Shown here piece after piece: positions 7,881-14,653 of a DNA stretch of 42,299 bases. The notes under the pieces were generated by a model. The model made no database searches. It had not been told where the DNA came from and was given only the letters and a program-made list of their open reading frames with translations. Every line of letters starts with the position of its first letter. Position 1 is the first letter of the stretch. The position numbers were made by a program, and so were the translations under genes. The stretch comes from Burkholderiales bacterium (GTDB lineage Bacteria; Pseudomonadota; Gammaproteobacteria; Burkholderiales; Burkholderiaceae_C): NCBI GenBank assembly GCA_026954015.1, contig JAIXLP010000008.1, positions 1-42,299 of the forward strand. The letters run 5' to 3'.

Positions 7881-8630
7881 TCAGCGATGGGCGCAGACGC
7901 TGCAGTGTGCGTCGCGGGTCAGGCGGATCTCGCTCCAGCGCATCGTGCGCCCGTCGAGCATCAGCAGCCGGCCGGTGAGCGGCTCGCCGATGCCCGCAAT
8001 GAGCTTGAGCGCCTCGGCCGCCTGCACCGTGCCGATGATGCCCACCATGGGCGCGAACACGCCCATGGTCGAGCACGCCACCTCCTCGAACGCCGCGCCG
8101 GGTGGGAATACGCAGGCGTAGCAGGGCGAGCGCGCATCGCGCGTGTCGTACACCGAGACCTGCCCGTCGAAGCGGATCGCCGCGCCCGCCACGAGCGGCC
8201 TGCGCGCGGCCACGCAGGCCGCGTTGATCGCGTGGCGCGTGGCGTAGTTGTCGGTGCAATCGAGCACCACGTCGGCGTCGCCCGCAAGGCTGGTGAGGCG
8301 CTCGCGCGTCACGCGCTCGCGCACGCGCCGCACCCGCACCTGCGGGTTGATCGCGTGCACCGCGCTCGCGCAGGAATCCACCTTGGCCTGGCCGATGCGC
8401 TCCGTGGTGTGCGCAATCTGGCGCTGCAGGTTGGTCAGGTCCACCGCGTCGTCGTCCACCAGCGTGATGCGCCCCACGCCGGCCGACGCGAGGTACAGCG
8501 CCGCCGGCGAGCCCAGGCCGCCCGCGCCGACGATGAGCGCGTGCGCCGCGAGCAGCCGCTCCTGCCCCTCGATGCCGATCTCGTCGAGCAGGATGTGGCG
8601 CGAATAGCGCAGCAGTTGGTCGTCGTCCAT
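7881..8630 (-). CDS. moeB: HesA/MoeB/ThiF family adenylyltransferase
   Basis: A 249-residue E1-like enzyme that adenylates the C-terminal glycine of a ubiquitin-like sulfur carrier (MoaD or ThiS) for molybdopterin or thiamine synthesis. Features in order: LLRYSRHILLDEIG at 6-19, nucleotide loop GAGGLG at 35-40, VDDDAVDLTNLQRQ at 58-71, DCTDNYATR, a zinc cysteine pair CYAC, the CSTMGVFAPMVGIIG segment, and a C-terminal CSVC. Length equals E. coli MoeB (249). MoeB and ThiF cannot be told apart with confidence here because no moa or thi genes are adjacent. A terminator for the preceding ctpA gene lies just upstream, so moeB either has its own promoter or depends on read-through. Confidence 0.9.
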   Translation of the reverse strand: MDDDQLLRYSRHILLDEIGIEGQERLLAAHALIVGAGGLGSPAALYLASAGVGRITLVDDDAVDLTNLQRQIAHTTERIGQAKVDSCASAVHAINPQVRVRRVRERVTRERLTSLAGDADVVLDCTDNYATRHAINAACVAARRPLVAGAAIRFDGQVSVYDTRDARSPCYACVFPPGAAFEEVACSTMGVFAPMVGIIGTVQAAEALKLIAGIGEPLTGRLLMLDGRTMRWSEIRLTRDAHCSVCAHR

Positions 8631-8641
8631 GGCCTGCGATG

Positions 8642-8670
8642 AAAAAAGGCCGGATGCAGCACCCGGCCTT
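8642..8670 (-). terminator. Intrinsic terminator after ctpA
   Basis: On the minus strand an AAGGCCGG / CCGGCCTT stem with a 9-base loop is followed by a run of six T. It lies 22 bases past the ctpA stop and 12 bases before the moeB start. Confidence 0.85.
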
Positions 8671-8691
8671 CGTGGCGTGGGCGCGGCGCGC

Positions 8692-10131
8692 CTACTCTTC
8701 CTTCTTGACGTCCTTGCGCTCGACCAGCGTCTTGCTCACGAGCACCGGCTCGCCCTTGAGGCGGTTGATCGCCTGCGCGAGCTGGAAGTCCTTGTCCGAG
8801 CCGAATTCGGGCAGCTTGTGCTCGACCTTGGCGGTCTTGGCTTCTTCCTCGAGCTTCTTGCGCGCCTCTTCGCGCGCCTGCTCCAGCGCCTTGTCCTGCG
8901 CCGCCTCGCCGCCCTGGGTGTTGTCCAGGTGCTTGGCCAGGTCGGACTCGCGCAGGCGCAGCGCGCCGAACACGTCGCCCTCGGCGGTTTCATCCAGCAT
9001 CACGTCGGGCACGATGCCGCGCGCCTGGATCGACTTGCCGCTCGGGGTGTAGTAGCGCGCGGTGGTCAGCTTGATGCCGGTGTCCGGCCCGAGCGGGCGC
9101 ACCGTCTGCACCGAGCCCTTGCCGAAGGTCTGGCTGCCCATGATGGTCGCGCGGTGGTTGTCCTGCAGCGCGCCTGCGACGATCTCGCTGGCCGACGCCG
9201 AGCCCTCGTTGACCAGCACCACCAGCGGCACCTTGCGGATCGCGTCGGGCAGGCGCTTGAGCGGGTCGCCGTTGCCGCGGCGCACGTAGTTCTGCGGCGA
9301 CGCGGTGAAGATCGCCTTGCTTTCGGCGATCTGGCCGTTGGTCGTCACCACCGTCGTGCCCTCGGGCAGGAAGGCGGCGGAGATGCCCACGGCCGCGTCG
9401 AGCAGCCCGCCGGGGTCGTTGCGCAGGTCGAGCACCAGGCCCTTGAGGTTGGGGTCCTGCTGGTAGATGTCCTCGGCCCGGCGCACGAAGTCGTCCACCG
9501 TGCGGTCCTGGAACTGCGAGATGCGGATCCAGGCGTAACCCGGCTCGATCACCTTGCCCTTGACCGACTGCGTCTTGATTTCCTCGCGCGTGATCGTCAC
9601 CGGGAAGGTGCGGCTCTCATCCTTGCGGAAGACGGTGAGCGTCACCTTGGTGCCCGGCTCGCCGCGGATGCGCTTGACCGCGTCGTTCAGCGGCAGGCCG
9701 CGCACCGCCTCGTCACCGATCTTGGTGATGAGGTCGCCCGTCTTCAGGCCCGCGCGGTCGGCGGGTGAGCCCTCGATGGGCGAGACGACCTTGATGAGGC
9801 CGTCTTCCTGCGTGATCTCGATGCCCACGCCGACGAAGCGCCCCGAGGTGCCTTCGCGAAATTCCTTGAACGACTTCTTGTCGAAATACTGCGAGTGCGG
9901 ATCAAGCCCCGCCACCATGCCTGAAATGGCGTCGGTGATGAGCTTCTTGTCGTCCACAGGCTCGACGTAGTCGGTCTTGATGAGGCCGAACACCGCCGCG
10001 AGCTGCTGCAGCTCTTCCAGTGGCAGGGGTGCCATCGCGCCGCGCGCGACGGTCTGCAGCGACACCGTGGTGAGTGCGCCTGCGAGCACCCCGGCCGAGA
10101 CCCATCCTGCTATCTTGAGTTTTTGCCCCAT
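8692..10131 (-). CDS. ctpA: S41 family carboxyl-terminal processing protease
   Basis: A 479-residue periplasmic serine protease of the Ctp/Prc type. Residues 8-28 are hydrophobic, a signal anchor or signal peptide. A PDZ domain spans about 95-180 (GVGIEITQEDGLIKVVSPIE, then SPADRAGLKTGDLITKIGDE). The S41 core contains LVLDLRNDPGGLL, the catalytic serine in NEGSASASEIVAGAL, and the catalytic lysine in TFGKGSVQ. The C-terminal 90 residues are charged, with a coiled-coil look (EQAREEARKKLEEEAK). Such proteases trim C-termini of envelope proteins and peptidoglycan hydrolases. It follows gpmA by 77 bases on the same strand; a TATATT box at 10156-10161 could give it its own promoter. Confidence 0.94.
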   Translation of the reverse strand: MGQKLKIAGWVSAGVLAGALTTVSLQTVARGAMAPLPLEELQQLAAVFGLIKTDYVEPVDDKKLITDAISGMVAGLDPHSQYFDKKSFKEFREGTSGRFVGVGIEITQEDGLIKVVSPIEGSPADRAGLKTGDLITKIGDEAVRGLPLNDAVKRIRGEPGTKVTLTVFRKDESRTFPVTITREEIKTQSVKGKVIEPGYAWIRISQFQDRTVDDFVRRAEDIYQQDPNLKGLVLDLRNDPGGLLDAAVGISAAFLPEGTTVVTTNGQIAESKAIFTASPQNYVRRGNGDPLKRLPDAIRKVPLVVLVNEGSASASEIVAGALQDNHRATIMGSQTFGKGSVQTVRPLGPDTGIKLTTARYYTPSGKSIQARGIVPDVMLDETAEGDVFGALRLRESDLAKHLDNTQGGEAAQDKALEQAREEARKKLEEEAKTAKVEHKLPEFGSDKDFQLAQAINRLKGEPVLVSKTLVERKDVKKEE

Positions 10132-10208
10132 GGACCACCCTTACCGCGTCGCGGCAATATACACCTTGGAACGCCCCGCACGGGGTCGGTTCCCCCGCGC
10201 TGCACGCT

Positions 10209-10952
10209 TCATGCCTGGCCCTGCGCGGCCACTGCGGCCGCGGCCTGCGCCGCAGCCTGCGCGTCGCCGAGATAGTAGTGGCGCAGGGGCCGCAGCGCAT
10301 CGTCCAGTTCGTAGACCAGCGGGATGCCGTTGGGGATGTTCAACCCCACGATGGCGTCGTCCGAAATGCCGTCCAGGTACTTGACGAGCGCGCGGATCGA
10401 GTTGCCGTGCGCCGCGATCAGCACCCGCTGCCCCGAGCGGATCGCTGGCGCGATCGCGTCCTGCCAGTAGGGCAGCACGCGCGCCACCGTGTCCTTGAGG
10501 CATTCGGTGAGCGGCACCTGTCCGGGTGCGAGCCGGGCGTAGCGCGGGTCGCCGCGTTCGCAGCGCGCGTCGTTCGGGTCGAGTGCGGGCGGCGGCACGT
10601 CGTAGCTGCGCCGCCAGGTGTGCACCTGCGCGTCGCCGTACTGCTTCGCGGTTTCGGCCTTGTTCAGGCCCTGCAGCGCGCCGTAGTGGCGCTCGTTCAG
10701 GCGCCAGCTGTGCGCCACGGGCAGCCAGGTGCGCTGCATGGCGTCCAGGCAATGCCAGAGCGTGTGCGTGGCGCGCTGCAGCACGCTCGTGTGCGCAACG
10801 TCGAACTCGTAGCCTTCGGTCGTGAGCAGTTCGCCGGCTGCCCGCGCCTGCGCGACGCCGGTTGCGGTGAGCGGCACGTCGGTCCAGCCGGTGAAGCGGT
10901 TTTCCAGGTTCCAGGTGGATTCGCCGTGGCGGATCAGGACGAGTTGGTGCAT
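10209..10952 (-). CDS. gpmA: 2,3-bisphosphoglycerate-dependent phosphoglycerate mutase
   Basis: A 247-residue cofactor-dependent phosphoglycerate mutase, interconverting 3- and 2-phosphoglycerate in glycolysis and gluconeogenesis. The phosphohistidine motif [10 protein letters not shown] is at 6-15 (H9 the acceptor). It is followed by [12 protein letters not shown], the catalytic [14 protein letters not shown] loop, and the second histidine in [16 protein letters not shown]. The chain ends in an alanine-rich tail of about 18 residues. The ATG at 10952 directly precedes the conserved [10 protein letters not shown]; the frame stays open upstream without similarity. It is divergent from the rhodanese gene across 234 bases. 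Confidence 0.96.
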   Translation of the reverse strand: MHQLVLIRHGESTWNLENRFTGWTDVPLTATGVAQARAAGELLTTEGYEFDVAHTSVLQRATHTLWHCLDAMQRTWLPVAHSWRLNERHYGALQGLNKAETAKQYGDAQVHTWRRSYDVPPPALDPNDARCERGDPRYARLAPGQVPLTECLKDTVARVLPYWQDAIAPAIRSGQRVLIAAHGNSIRALVKYLDGISDDAIVGLNIPNGIPLVYELDDALRPLRHYYLGDAQAAAQAAAAVAAQGQA

Positions 10953-10991
10953 GCGTGGGTTCCGGTGGCAGGCAAGACGGGCTGTGGCAAT

Positions 10992-11140
10992 GCTGAACAA
11001 GTCCCTCGCGCGCGCCACATTCCTGCCTGGGGCGGTCCGCGGTGCTGCAAGTGCTCGCCATGGCCACCGCCATGACCGCGCTTTGCACCTTGCATCCCAT
11101 CCCCAGACAGGGCACGCCACGTCGCGGGGACTTGTTCAGC
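10992..11140. repeat. 14-base inverted repeat in the gpmA / rhodanese divergent gap
   Basis: GCTGAACAAGTCCC at 10992-11005 and its exact reverse complement GGGACTTGTTCAGC at 11127-11140 face each other about 120 bases apart, each flanked by CGCG on its C/G-rich side. The right copy overlaps the -35 region of the rhodanese promoter; the left copy lies 40 bases upstream of gpmA. Apart from the divergent promoters the gap holds nothing recognisable. Confidence 0.6.
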
Positions 11141-11158
11141 GTCGCCCTATTTTAGAAT
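11131..11158 (+). promoter_or_regulatory. Probable promoter of the rhodanese-grxC genes
   Basis: CTTGTT (11131-11136) followed after 16 bases by TAGAAT (11153-11158). The start site would be near 11165, giving a leader of about 20 bases before the GTG at 11187. Confidence 0.5.
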
Positions 11159-11186
11159 CGGCGCTTTCGCTCCCATCTGTAGTGCC

Positions 11187-11594
11187 GTGAACTTCGTCCT
11201 CGAGAACTGGTATCTGATCGTGCTTGCGCTCGTCTCGGGCGGCTTGCTGGCGTGGCCCATGGTGTCCGGCGGCGGCGCGGGCGGGCTCTCGGCGATGCAG
11301 GCGGTGCAGCTCATCAACCGCGAAAAGGCCGTGGTGGTCGACGTGTGCGAGGCGCAGGAATACGCCGCGGGCCACGTGAGCGGTTCCAAGAACGTGCCCC
11401 TGTCGCAGTTCAAGGAGCGCCTGCCGCAGGTGGTCAAGAACAAGACCGTGCCGCTGGTATTGGTGTGCGCGCGCGGCATGCGTGCGCGCCGCGCCGTCGG
11501 CATGGCGCGCCAGCTCGGCTATGAGAAGGCGCAGGCGCTGACGGGCGGCACCGCCGCATGGCGCGAAGCCAACATGCCTATCGAAAAGGCATAA
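11187..11594 (+). CDS. Membrane-anchored rhodanese-like sulfurtransferase
   Basis: A 135-residue protein with one N-terminal membrane helix (WYLIVLALVSGGLLAWPMV, about 8-26) and a single rhodanese domain. The domain shows VVVDVCEAQEYAAGHVSGSK and the active-site loop VCARGMRARRA with the persulfide-forming cysteine. The start is a GTG at 11187, which places the helix correctly; no in-frame ATG precedes the helix. The grxC gene follows 42 bases on, and secB and gpsA come next; this cluster recurs in betaproteobacteria, suggesting thiol or sulfur chemistry at the membrane. The physiological acceptor is unknown. Confidence 0.88.
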   Translation: MNFVLENWYLIVLALVSGGLLAWPMVSGGGAGGLSAMQAVQLINREKAVVVDVCEAQEYAAGHVSGSKNVPLSQFKERLPQVVKNKTVPLVLVCARGMRARRAVGMARQLGYEKAQALTGGTAAWREANMPIEKA

Positions 11595-11636
11595 GCTGCC
11601 TGGCGTGGCCCAGTGCCAGCGCAAAGGATGAATGCG

Positions 11637-11894
11637 ATGCAACCCGTGAAGATGTACACCACGGCCGTGTGCCCCTACTGCATACGCGCCAAGCAGTTCC
11701 TCAAGTCCAAGGGCGTGGAGCAGATCGAGGAAATCCGCGTCGATGCCGACCCGCAGGCGCGTCAGCAGATGATGGAAATCACCGGCCGGCGCACCGTGCC
11801 GCAGATCTTCATCGGCACGACGCACGTGGGCGGGCACGACGACCTCATGGCGCTCGAAGCCCGCGGGGGCCTTGTGCCGCTGCTGCAGTCCTGA
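11637..11894 (+). CDS. grxC: Glutaredoxin 3
   Basis: An 85-residue thioltransferase with the dithiol active site CPYC at residues 12-15 in VKMYTTAVCPYCIRAKQFL, the cis-proline glutathione-binding motif TVPQIFIG, and the GGHDDLMALE signature. Glutaredoxins reduce protein and glutathione disulfides in the cytosol. I chose the ATG at 11637 because AAAGG (11623-11627) lies 9 bases upstream; the in-frame ATG at 11628 abuts the ribosome site, and E. coli Grx3 is a similar 83 residues. It sits between the rhodanese gene and secB. Confidence 0.95.
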   Translation: MQPVKMYTTAVCPYCIRAKQFLKSKGVEQIEEIRVDADPQARQQMMEITGRRTVPQIFIGTTHVGGHDDLMALEARGGLVPLLQS

Positions 11895-11912
11895 TTCTCC
11901 TGCGGCGCACTG

Positions 11913-11960
11913 CATAATGCGCCGCTGAAGTGCCCGCTGCGGGAGCCGCCCCCGGCGGGC
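11913..11960 (+). promoter_or_regulatory. Candidate secB promoter -10 box and leader hairpin
   Basis: CATAAT at 11913-11918 could serve as a -10 box, with no convincing -35. Downstream, GCCCGC (11932-11937) can pair with GCGGGC (11955-11960) in the leader. The hairpin has no T run, so it is either a weak structure or chance in GC-rich DNA. Confidence 0.35.
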
Positions 11961-11993
11961 CTTGTCGTATCCACCACTCCCGAGACCGCTACC

Positions 11994-12461
11994 ATGGCCG
12001 ACGAACAAGCAACCCCGGTTTTCCAGATCCAGCGCATGTACCTCAAGGACATGTCGCTCGAACAGCCCAACTCCCCTGCCATCCTGCTGGAGCAGGAGCA
12101 GCCTAGCGTGGACATCCAGCTCGGCGTCGCGGCGGCGAGCGTCGCCGAGGGCATCTACGAGGCGACCGTGACGGCCACGGTGCACGCCAAGAACAAGGAC
12201 AAGACGGTCTTCCTCGTCGAGGTCAAGCAGGCCGGCATCTTCGAGATCCGCAACGTGCCGCAGGACCAGATGGACAGCGTGCTGCGCGTGGTCTGCCCGC
12301 AGGTGATCTACCCCTACGCGCGCGCCAACGTGGCCGACGTGATCACCCGCGCCGGTTTCCCGCCCGTGCACCTGGCCGAGATCAATTTCCAGGCGATGTA
12401 CGAGCAGCAGCAGGCCGCCGCGGCCGCGCAGGGGGCGAACGGCACCGCCCACGCCCAGTAA
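11994..12461 (+). CDS. secB: Protein-export chaperone SecB
   Basis: A 155-residue tetrameric cytosolic chaperone that holds preproteins unfolded and passes them to SecA. The sequence follows the family throughout: [20 protein letters not shown] near the start, then [53 protein letters not shown], and [19 protein letters not shown]. The tail is alanine/glutamine-rich. The ATG at 11994 gives the standard N-terminus. It is followed after 35 bases by gpsA, the same pairing as in E. coli (secB-gpsA). Confidence 0.97.
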   Translation: MADEQATPVFQIQRMYLKDMSLEQPNSPAILLEQEQPSVDIQLGVAAASVAEGIYEATVTATVHAKNKDKTVFLVEVKQAGIFEIRNVPQDQMDSVLRVVCPQVIYPYARANVADVITRAGFPPVHLAEINFQAMYEQQQAAAAAQGANGTAHAQ

Positions 12462-12496
12462 GAGCAAGGGCGCGGCGCCCGCCAGCGCGACTTGCG

Positions 12497-13489
12497 ATGA
12501 AGATCGTCGTCATCGGCGCAGGCGCGTGGGGCACGGCAATCGCGGTCGCGGCTGCTGGCCACCGCGCCAGTCATCGCGTGGTGCTATGGACGCGCGATGC
12601 CGCGCAGGCCGAGGCGATGCGCGCGGCGCGCGAAAACGTGCGTTACCTGCGCGGTGTCGCGCTTCCCGTGGCGCTGGAAATCACGAGTGCAGAGCTCGCG
12701 CCCGTGCGCGCGCAGGCCGATCTCGTCATCGTTGCTACGCCCATGGCCGCCCTGCGCCCCATGCTGGCCGCCTTGCACGACGCGGTCGCGCCGGTGGCGT
12801 GGCTGTGCAAGGGCTTCGAAGCCGGGTCGGGCCTGCTCGCGCACGAGGTGTGCGCGCAGGTGGCGCCGCGCCTGCGCGCGGGCGCGCTCAGCGGCCCGAG
12901 CTTCGCGCTTGAAGTGGCGCAGCAGCGCCCCACGGCGCTCGTCGCCGCCAGCGCCGATACCGCCGTGCGCGACGCGCTGGTGCATGCGCTGCACGGCCCG
13001 CGGCTGCGCATCTATGCCAACGACGACGTGGTGGGCGTGCAAGTGGGCGGCGCGGTGAAGAACGTGCTCGCCATCGCCACCGGCCTGTGCGACGGCCTGC
13101 AGCTCGGACTGAACGCCCGCGCGGCGCTCATCACGCGGGGGCTGGCGGAAATGTCGCGCCTGGGCGTGGCGCTGGGCGCGCGCGTGGAAACGTTCATGGG
13201 CCTGTCCGGGCTCGGTGACCTGGTGCTCACCGCGACGGGCGACCTTTCGCGCAACCGCCGCGTCGGGCTGCTGCTGGCAGAGGGCCGCACGCTGGCGCAG
13301 GCCGTGCAGTCGCTGGGCCACGTGGCCGAGGGCGTGTACAGCGCGCGCACGGTGGTGGCGCGGGCGCGCCAGCTTGGCGTGGAGATGCCGGTGTCCGAGG
13401 CGGTGGTGGCGCTGCTCGACGGCGCGCTGGCACCGGCACAGGCCGTGGCGGCGCTGATGGAGCGCGAGCCGCGCGAGGAGACTCCCTGA
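12497..13489 (+). CDS. gpsA: Glycerol-3-phosphate dehydrogenase [NAD(P)+]
   Basis: A 330-residue enzyme reducing dihydroxyacetone phosphate to sn-glycerol 3-phosphate for phospholipid synthesis. Motifs in order: Rossmann loop [12 protein letters not shown] at 5-16, substrate-site [20 protein letters not shown], the catalytic-lysine segment [40 protein letters not shown], and SRNRRVG. The ATG at 12497 gives [12 protein letters not shown] as expected. It shares a bidirectional terminator (13511-13552) with the tRNA-Arg gene on the other strand. Confidence 0.97.
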   Translation: MKIVVIGAGAWGTAIAVAAAGHRASHRVVLWTRDAAQAEAMRAARENVRYLRGVALPVALEITSAELAPVRAQADLVIVATPMAALRPMLAALHDAVAPVAWLCKGFEAGSGLLAHEVCAQVAPRLRAGALSGPSFALEVAQQRPTALVAASADTAVRDALVHALHGPRLRIYANDDVVGVQVGGAVKNVLAIATGLCDGLQLGLNARAALITRGLAEMSRLGVALGARVETFMGLSGLGDLVLTATGDLSRNRRVGLLLAEGRTLAQAVQSLGHVAEGVYSARTVVARARQLGVEMPVSEAVVALLDGALAPAQAVAALMEREPREETP

Positions 13490-13510
13490 GTGGATCGCGT
13501 CGAGCCCATG

Positions 13511-13552
13511 AAAAGAGGCCCGTGAACGGACGTTCACAGGCCTCTGGTTTTT
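13511..13552. terminator. Bidirectional intrinsic terminator between gpsA and tRNA-Arg
   Basis: A near-perfect stem AGAGGCC-GTGAAC / GTTCAC-GGCCTCT (13514-13545) has a T run at 13548-13552 on the plus strand and four T on the minus strand (13511-13514). It should end gpsA and tRNA-Arg transcripts alike. Confidence 0.85.
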
Positions 13553-13628
13553 GGTGCGGCTGGCAGGAATCGAACCCACGACCCCTTGGTTCGTAGCCAA
13601 GTACTCTATCCAGCTGAGCTACAGCCGC
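13552..13628 (-). tRNA. tRNA-Arg (anticodon ACG)
   Basis: Minus-strand 77-base tRNA including an encoded CCA. The acceptor stem GCGGCTG pairs with CAGCCGC; D arm GTAGCTCAGCTGGATAGAGT; anticodon stem CTTGG / CCAAG around loop CTACGAA, giving anticodon ACG (read as ICG after deamination); T arm with GGTTCGATTCC. A TATAGT -10 box on the minus strand at 13639-13644 would start transcription a few bases upstream of the mature 5' end. Confidence 0.96.
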
Positions 13629-13674
13629 GAAGCGCGCAACTATAGCACAGCGCAGCGGCGTTTTTCGGAGAAAT

Positions 13675-13935
13675 CTACCTTCTGGCGTAGCCCAGGCAGG
13701 CGCCCGCGTTGGGCATGCCCTTGCACTCGCGGTACAGGCGCCTTTCGCGCTCGGCGGTGGTTTCTCCCGAGTTGTTCTGTGAAGGTTTGACCTTGCCGGA
13801 GCGCTTCTTGGCCGGGGTTGCGTGCGTGGCTGTGGCGGCCTGCTGGTTCTTGCTCGCCGCGCCGGTGGCGGGCGCCAGCAGCAGACCGCCCAAAGCCAGG
13901 GTGAGTGTGAGGAAGGGGATAGGGCGGGTACGCAT
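13675..13935 (-). CDS. Small secreted protein of unknown function
   Basis: An 86-residue protein I do not recognise as a named family. Residues 1-25 are a Sec-type signal peptide (basic MRTRPIP, hydrophobic [15 protein letters not shown], then ATGAAS). The middle is low-complexity, rich in A, T, K, Q and S. The end is compact and looks conserved: [20 protein letters not shown] followed by GYARR, with two cysteines 10 residues apart that could form a disulfide in the periplasm. The ATG at 13935 starts the signal peptide; the frame stays open further upstream but would run into the rpsO promoter side. It is divergent from rpsO and lies behind tRNA-Arg. Function cannot be inferred. Confidence 0.7.
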   Translation of the reverse strand: MRTRPIPFLTLTLALGGLLLAPATGAASKNQQAATATHATPAKKRSGKVKPSQNNSGETTAERERRLYRECKGMPNAGACLGYARR

Positions 13936-14032
13936 GATGTTCGCGGGCGAGTTCTCGGCCCGCGATGGTGGCACCCTCCAAGAGCATGCGGGCACCGGGT
14001 GTGCACGGATGGTCGCGCGTGGCGGCTGCCCT

Positions 14033-14038
14033 TATAAT
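14033..14038 (+). promoter_or_regulatory. -10 box of the rpsO promoter
   Basis: A perfect TATAAT at 14033-14038; the -35 region is poor. Transcription would start near 14045 and give a GC-rich leader of about 125 bases before rpsO, long enough for translational autocontrol by S15 as in other bacteria, though I did not identify a specific structure. Confidence 0.6.
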
Positions 14039-14170
14039 CTACCGGTTTTGCATGGTGCAGGACGCACGCCGGGGGCCCTTCCAGCCGCCGGCGCAAGTAA
14101 CACCGGGGCCCGGGCCTGCACACCGCGCGTGTGCCGCCTCGCCGCAGGTGCCCCCATCCAAGGAAACATC

Positions 14171-14437
14171 ATGATTTCTTCTTCCGCCAAGGCCGAGGTG
14201 GTCAAGGCCAATGCCCGTACCGCCACCGATACCGGCAGCCCCGAGGTGCAGGTAGCGCTGCTCACCGCGCGCATCAACGAACTCACGCCGCACTTCAAGC
14301 AGCATTCCAAGGACCACCACGGTCGCCGCGGCCTGCTGCGCATGGTGAGTCGCCGTCGCAAGCTGCTGGACTACCTCAAGGCCAAGGACGCTGAGCGCTA
14401 CACCGCGCTGATCGCCAAGCTCGGCCTGCGCAAGTAA
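14171..14437 (+). CDS. rpsO: 30S ribosomal protein S15
   Basis: An 88-residue primary 16S rRNA-binding protein of the small-subunit platform. It contains the family signature: [40 protein letters not shown], and [20 protein letters not shown], then a basic end LGLRK. Length equals E. coli S15 (89 with Met). The ATG at 14171 has AAGGAA 6-7 bases upstream. The gene is followed by a strong terminator and then pnp, the usual rpsO-pnp order. Confidence 0.98.
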   Translation: MISSSAKAEVVKANARTATDTGSPEVQVALLTARINELTPHFKQHSKDHHGRRGLLRMVSRRRKLLDYLKAKDAERYTALIAKLGLRK

Positions 14438-14454
14438 GGGCTGCGACGCGCAAC

Positions 14455-14497
14455 GACGCCTGAGCTGGGGGCACTGGCCCAGGCGTCTTTTGTTTTT
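14455..14497 (+). terminator. Intrinsic terminator after rpsO
   Basis: GACGCCTG (14455-14462) pairs with CAGGCGTC (14480-14487), followed directly by TTTTGTTTTTT. It lies 17 bases beyond the rpsO stop and should uncouple most rpsO transcripts from pnp. Confidence 0.88.
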
Positions 14498-14653
14498 TGC
14501 CAGGCTCGGACAGAGCGAAGCTGTGTCATTCCAATCCTGCATTGGCTCTCAAATCAGGAGCTTGCAGCGCAGGTCTGGAATGGCATCGCGATCTGTCTGA
14601 TATTGAAAACCTTGCTGCACGAGCGGCAGCAGCTATTTTTATTAGAGTAAACG
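14498..14653 (+). other. Structured pnp leader region
   Basis: The 156 bases before pnp are AT-richer than the surroundings. CATTCCA (14527-14533) can pair with TGGAATG (14576-14582). Inside that loop, TGCAGC (14563-14568) can instead pair with GCTGCA (14614-14619), so two folds compete or form a pseudoknot. The 3' end, GCAGCAGCTATTTTT, resembles an eroded reverse-orientation copy of the dispersed repeat. In E. coli the pnp leader is an RNase III-processed autoregulatory hairpin; equivalence here is only inferred. Confidence 0.4.

Noticed and set aside
11932-11960. GC-rich hairpin before secB as a riboswitch or terminator
   Set aside because: A six-base stem with a 17-base loop and no T run is common by chance in this composition; kept only as a minor leader note.
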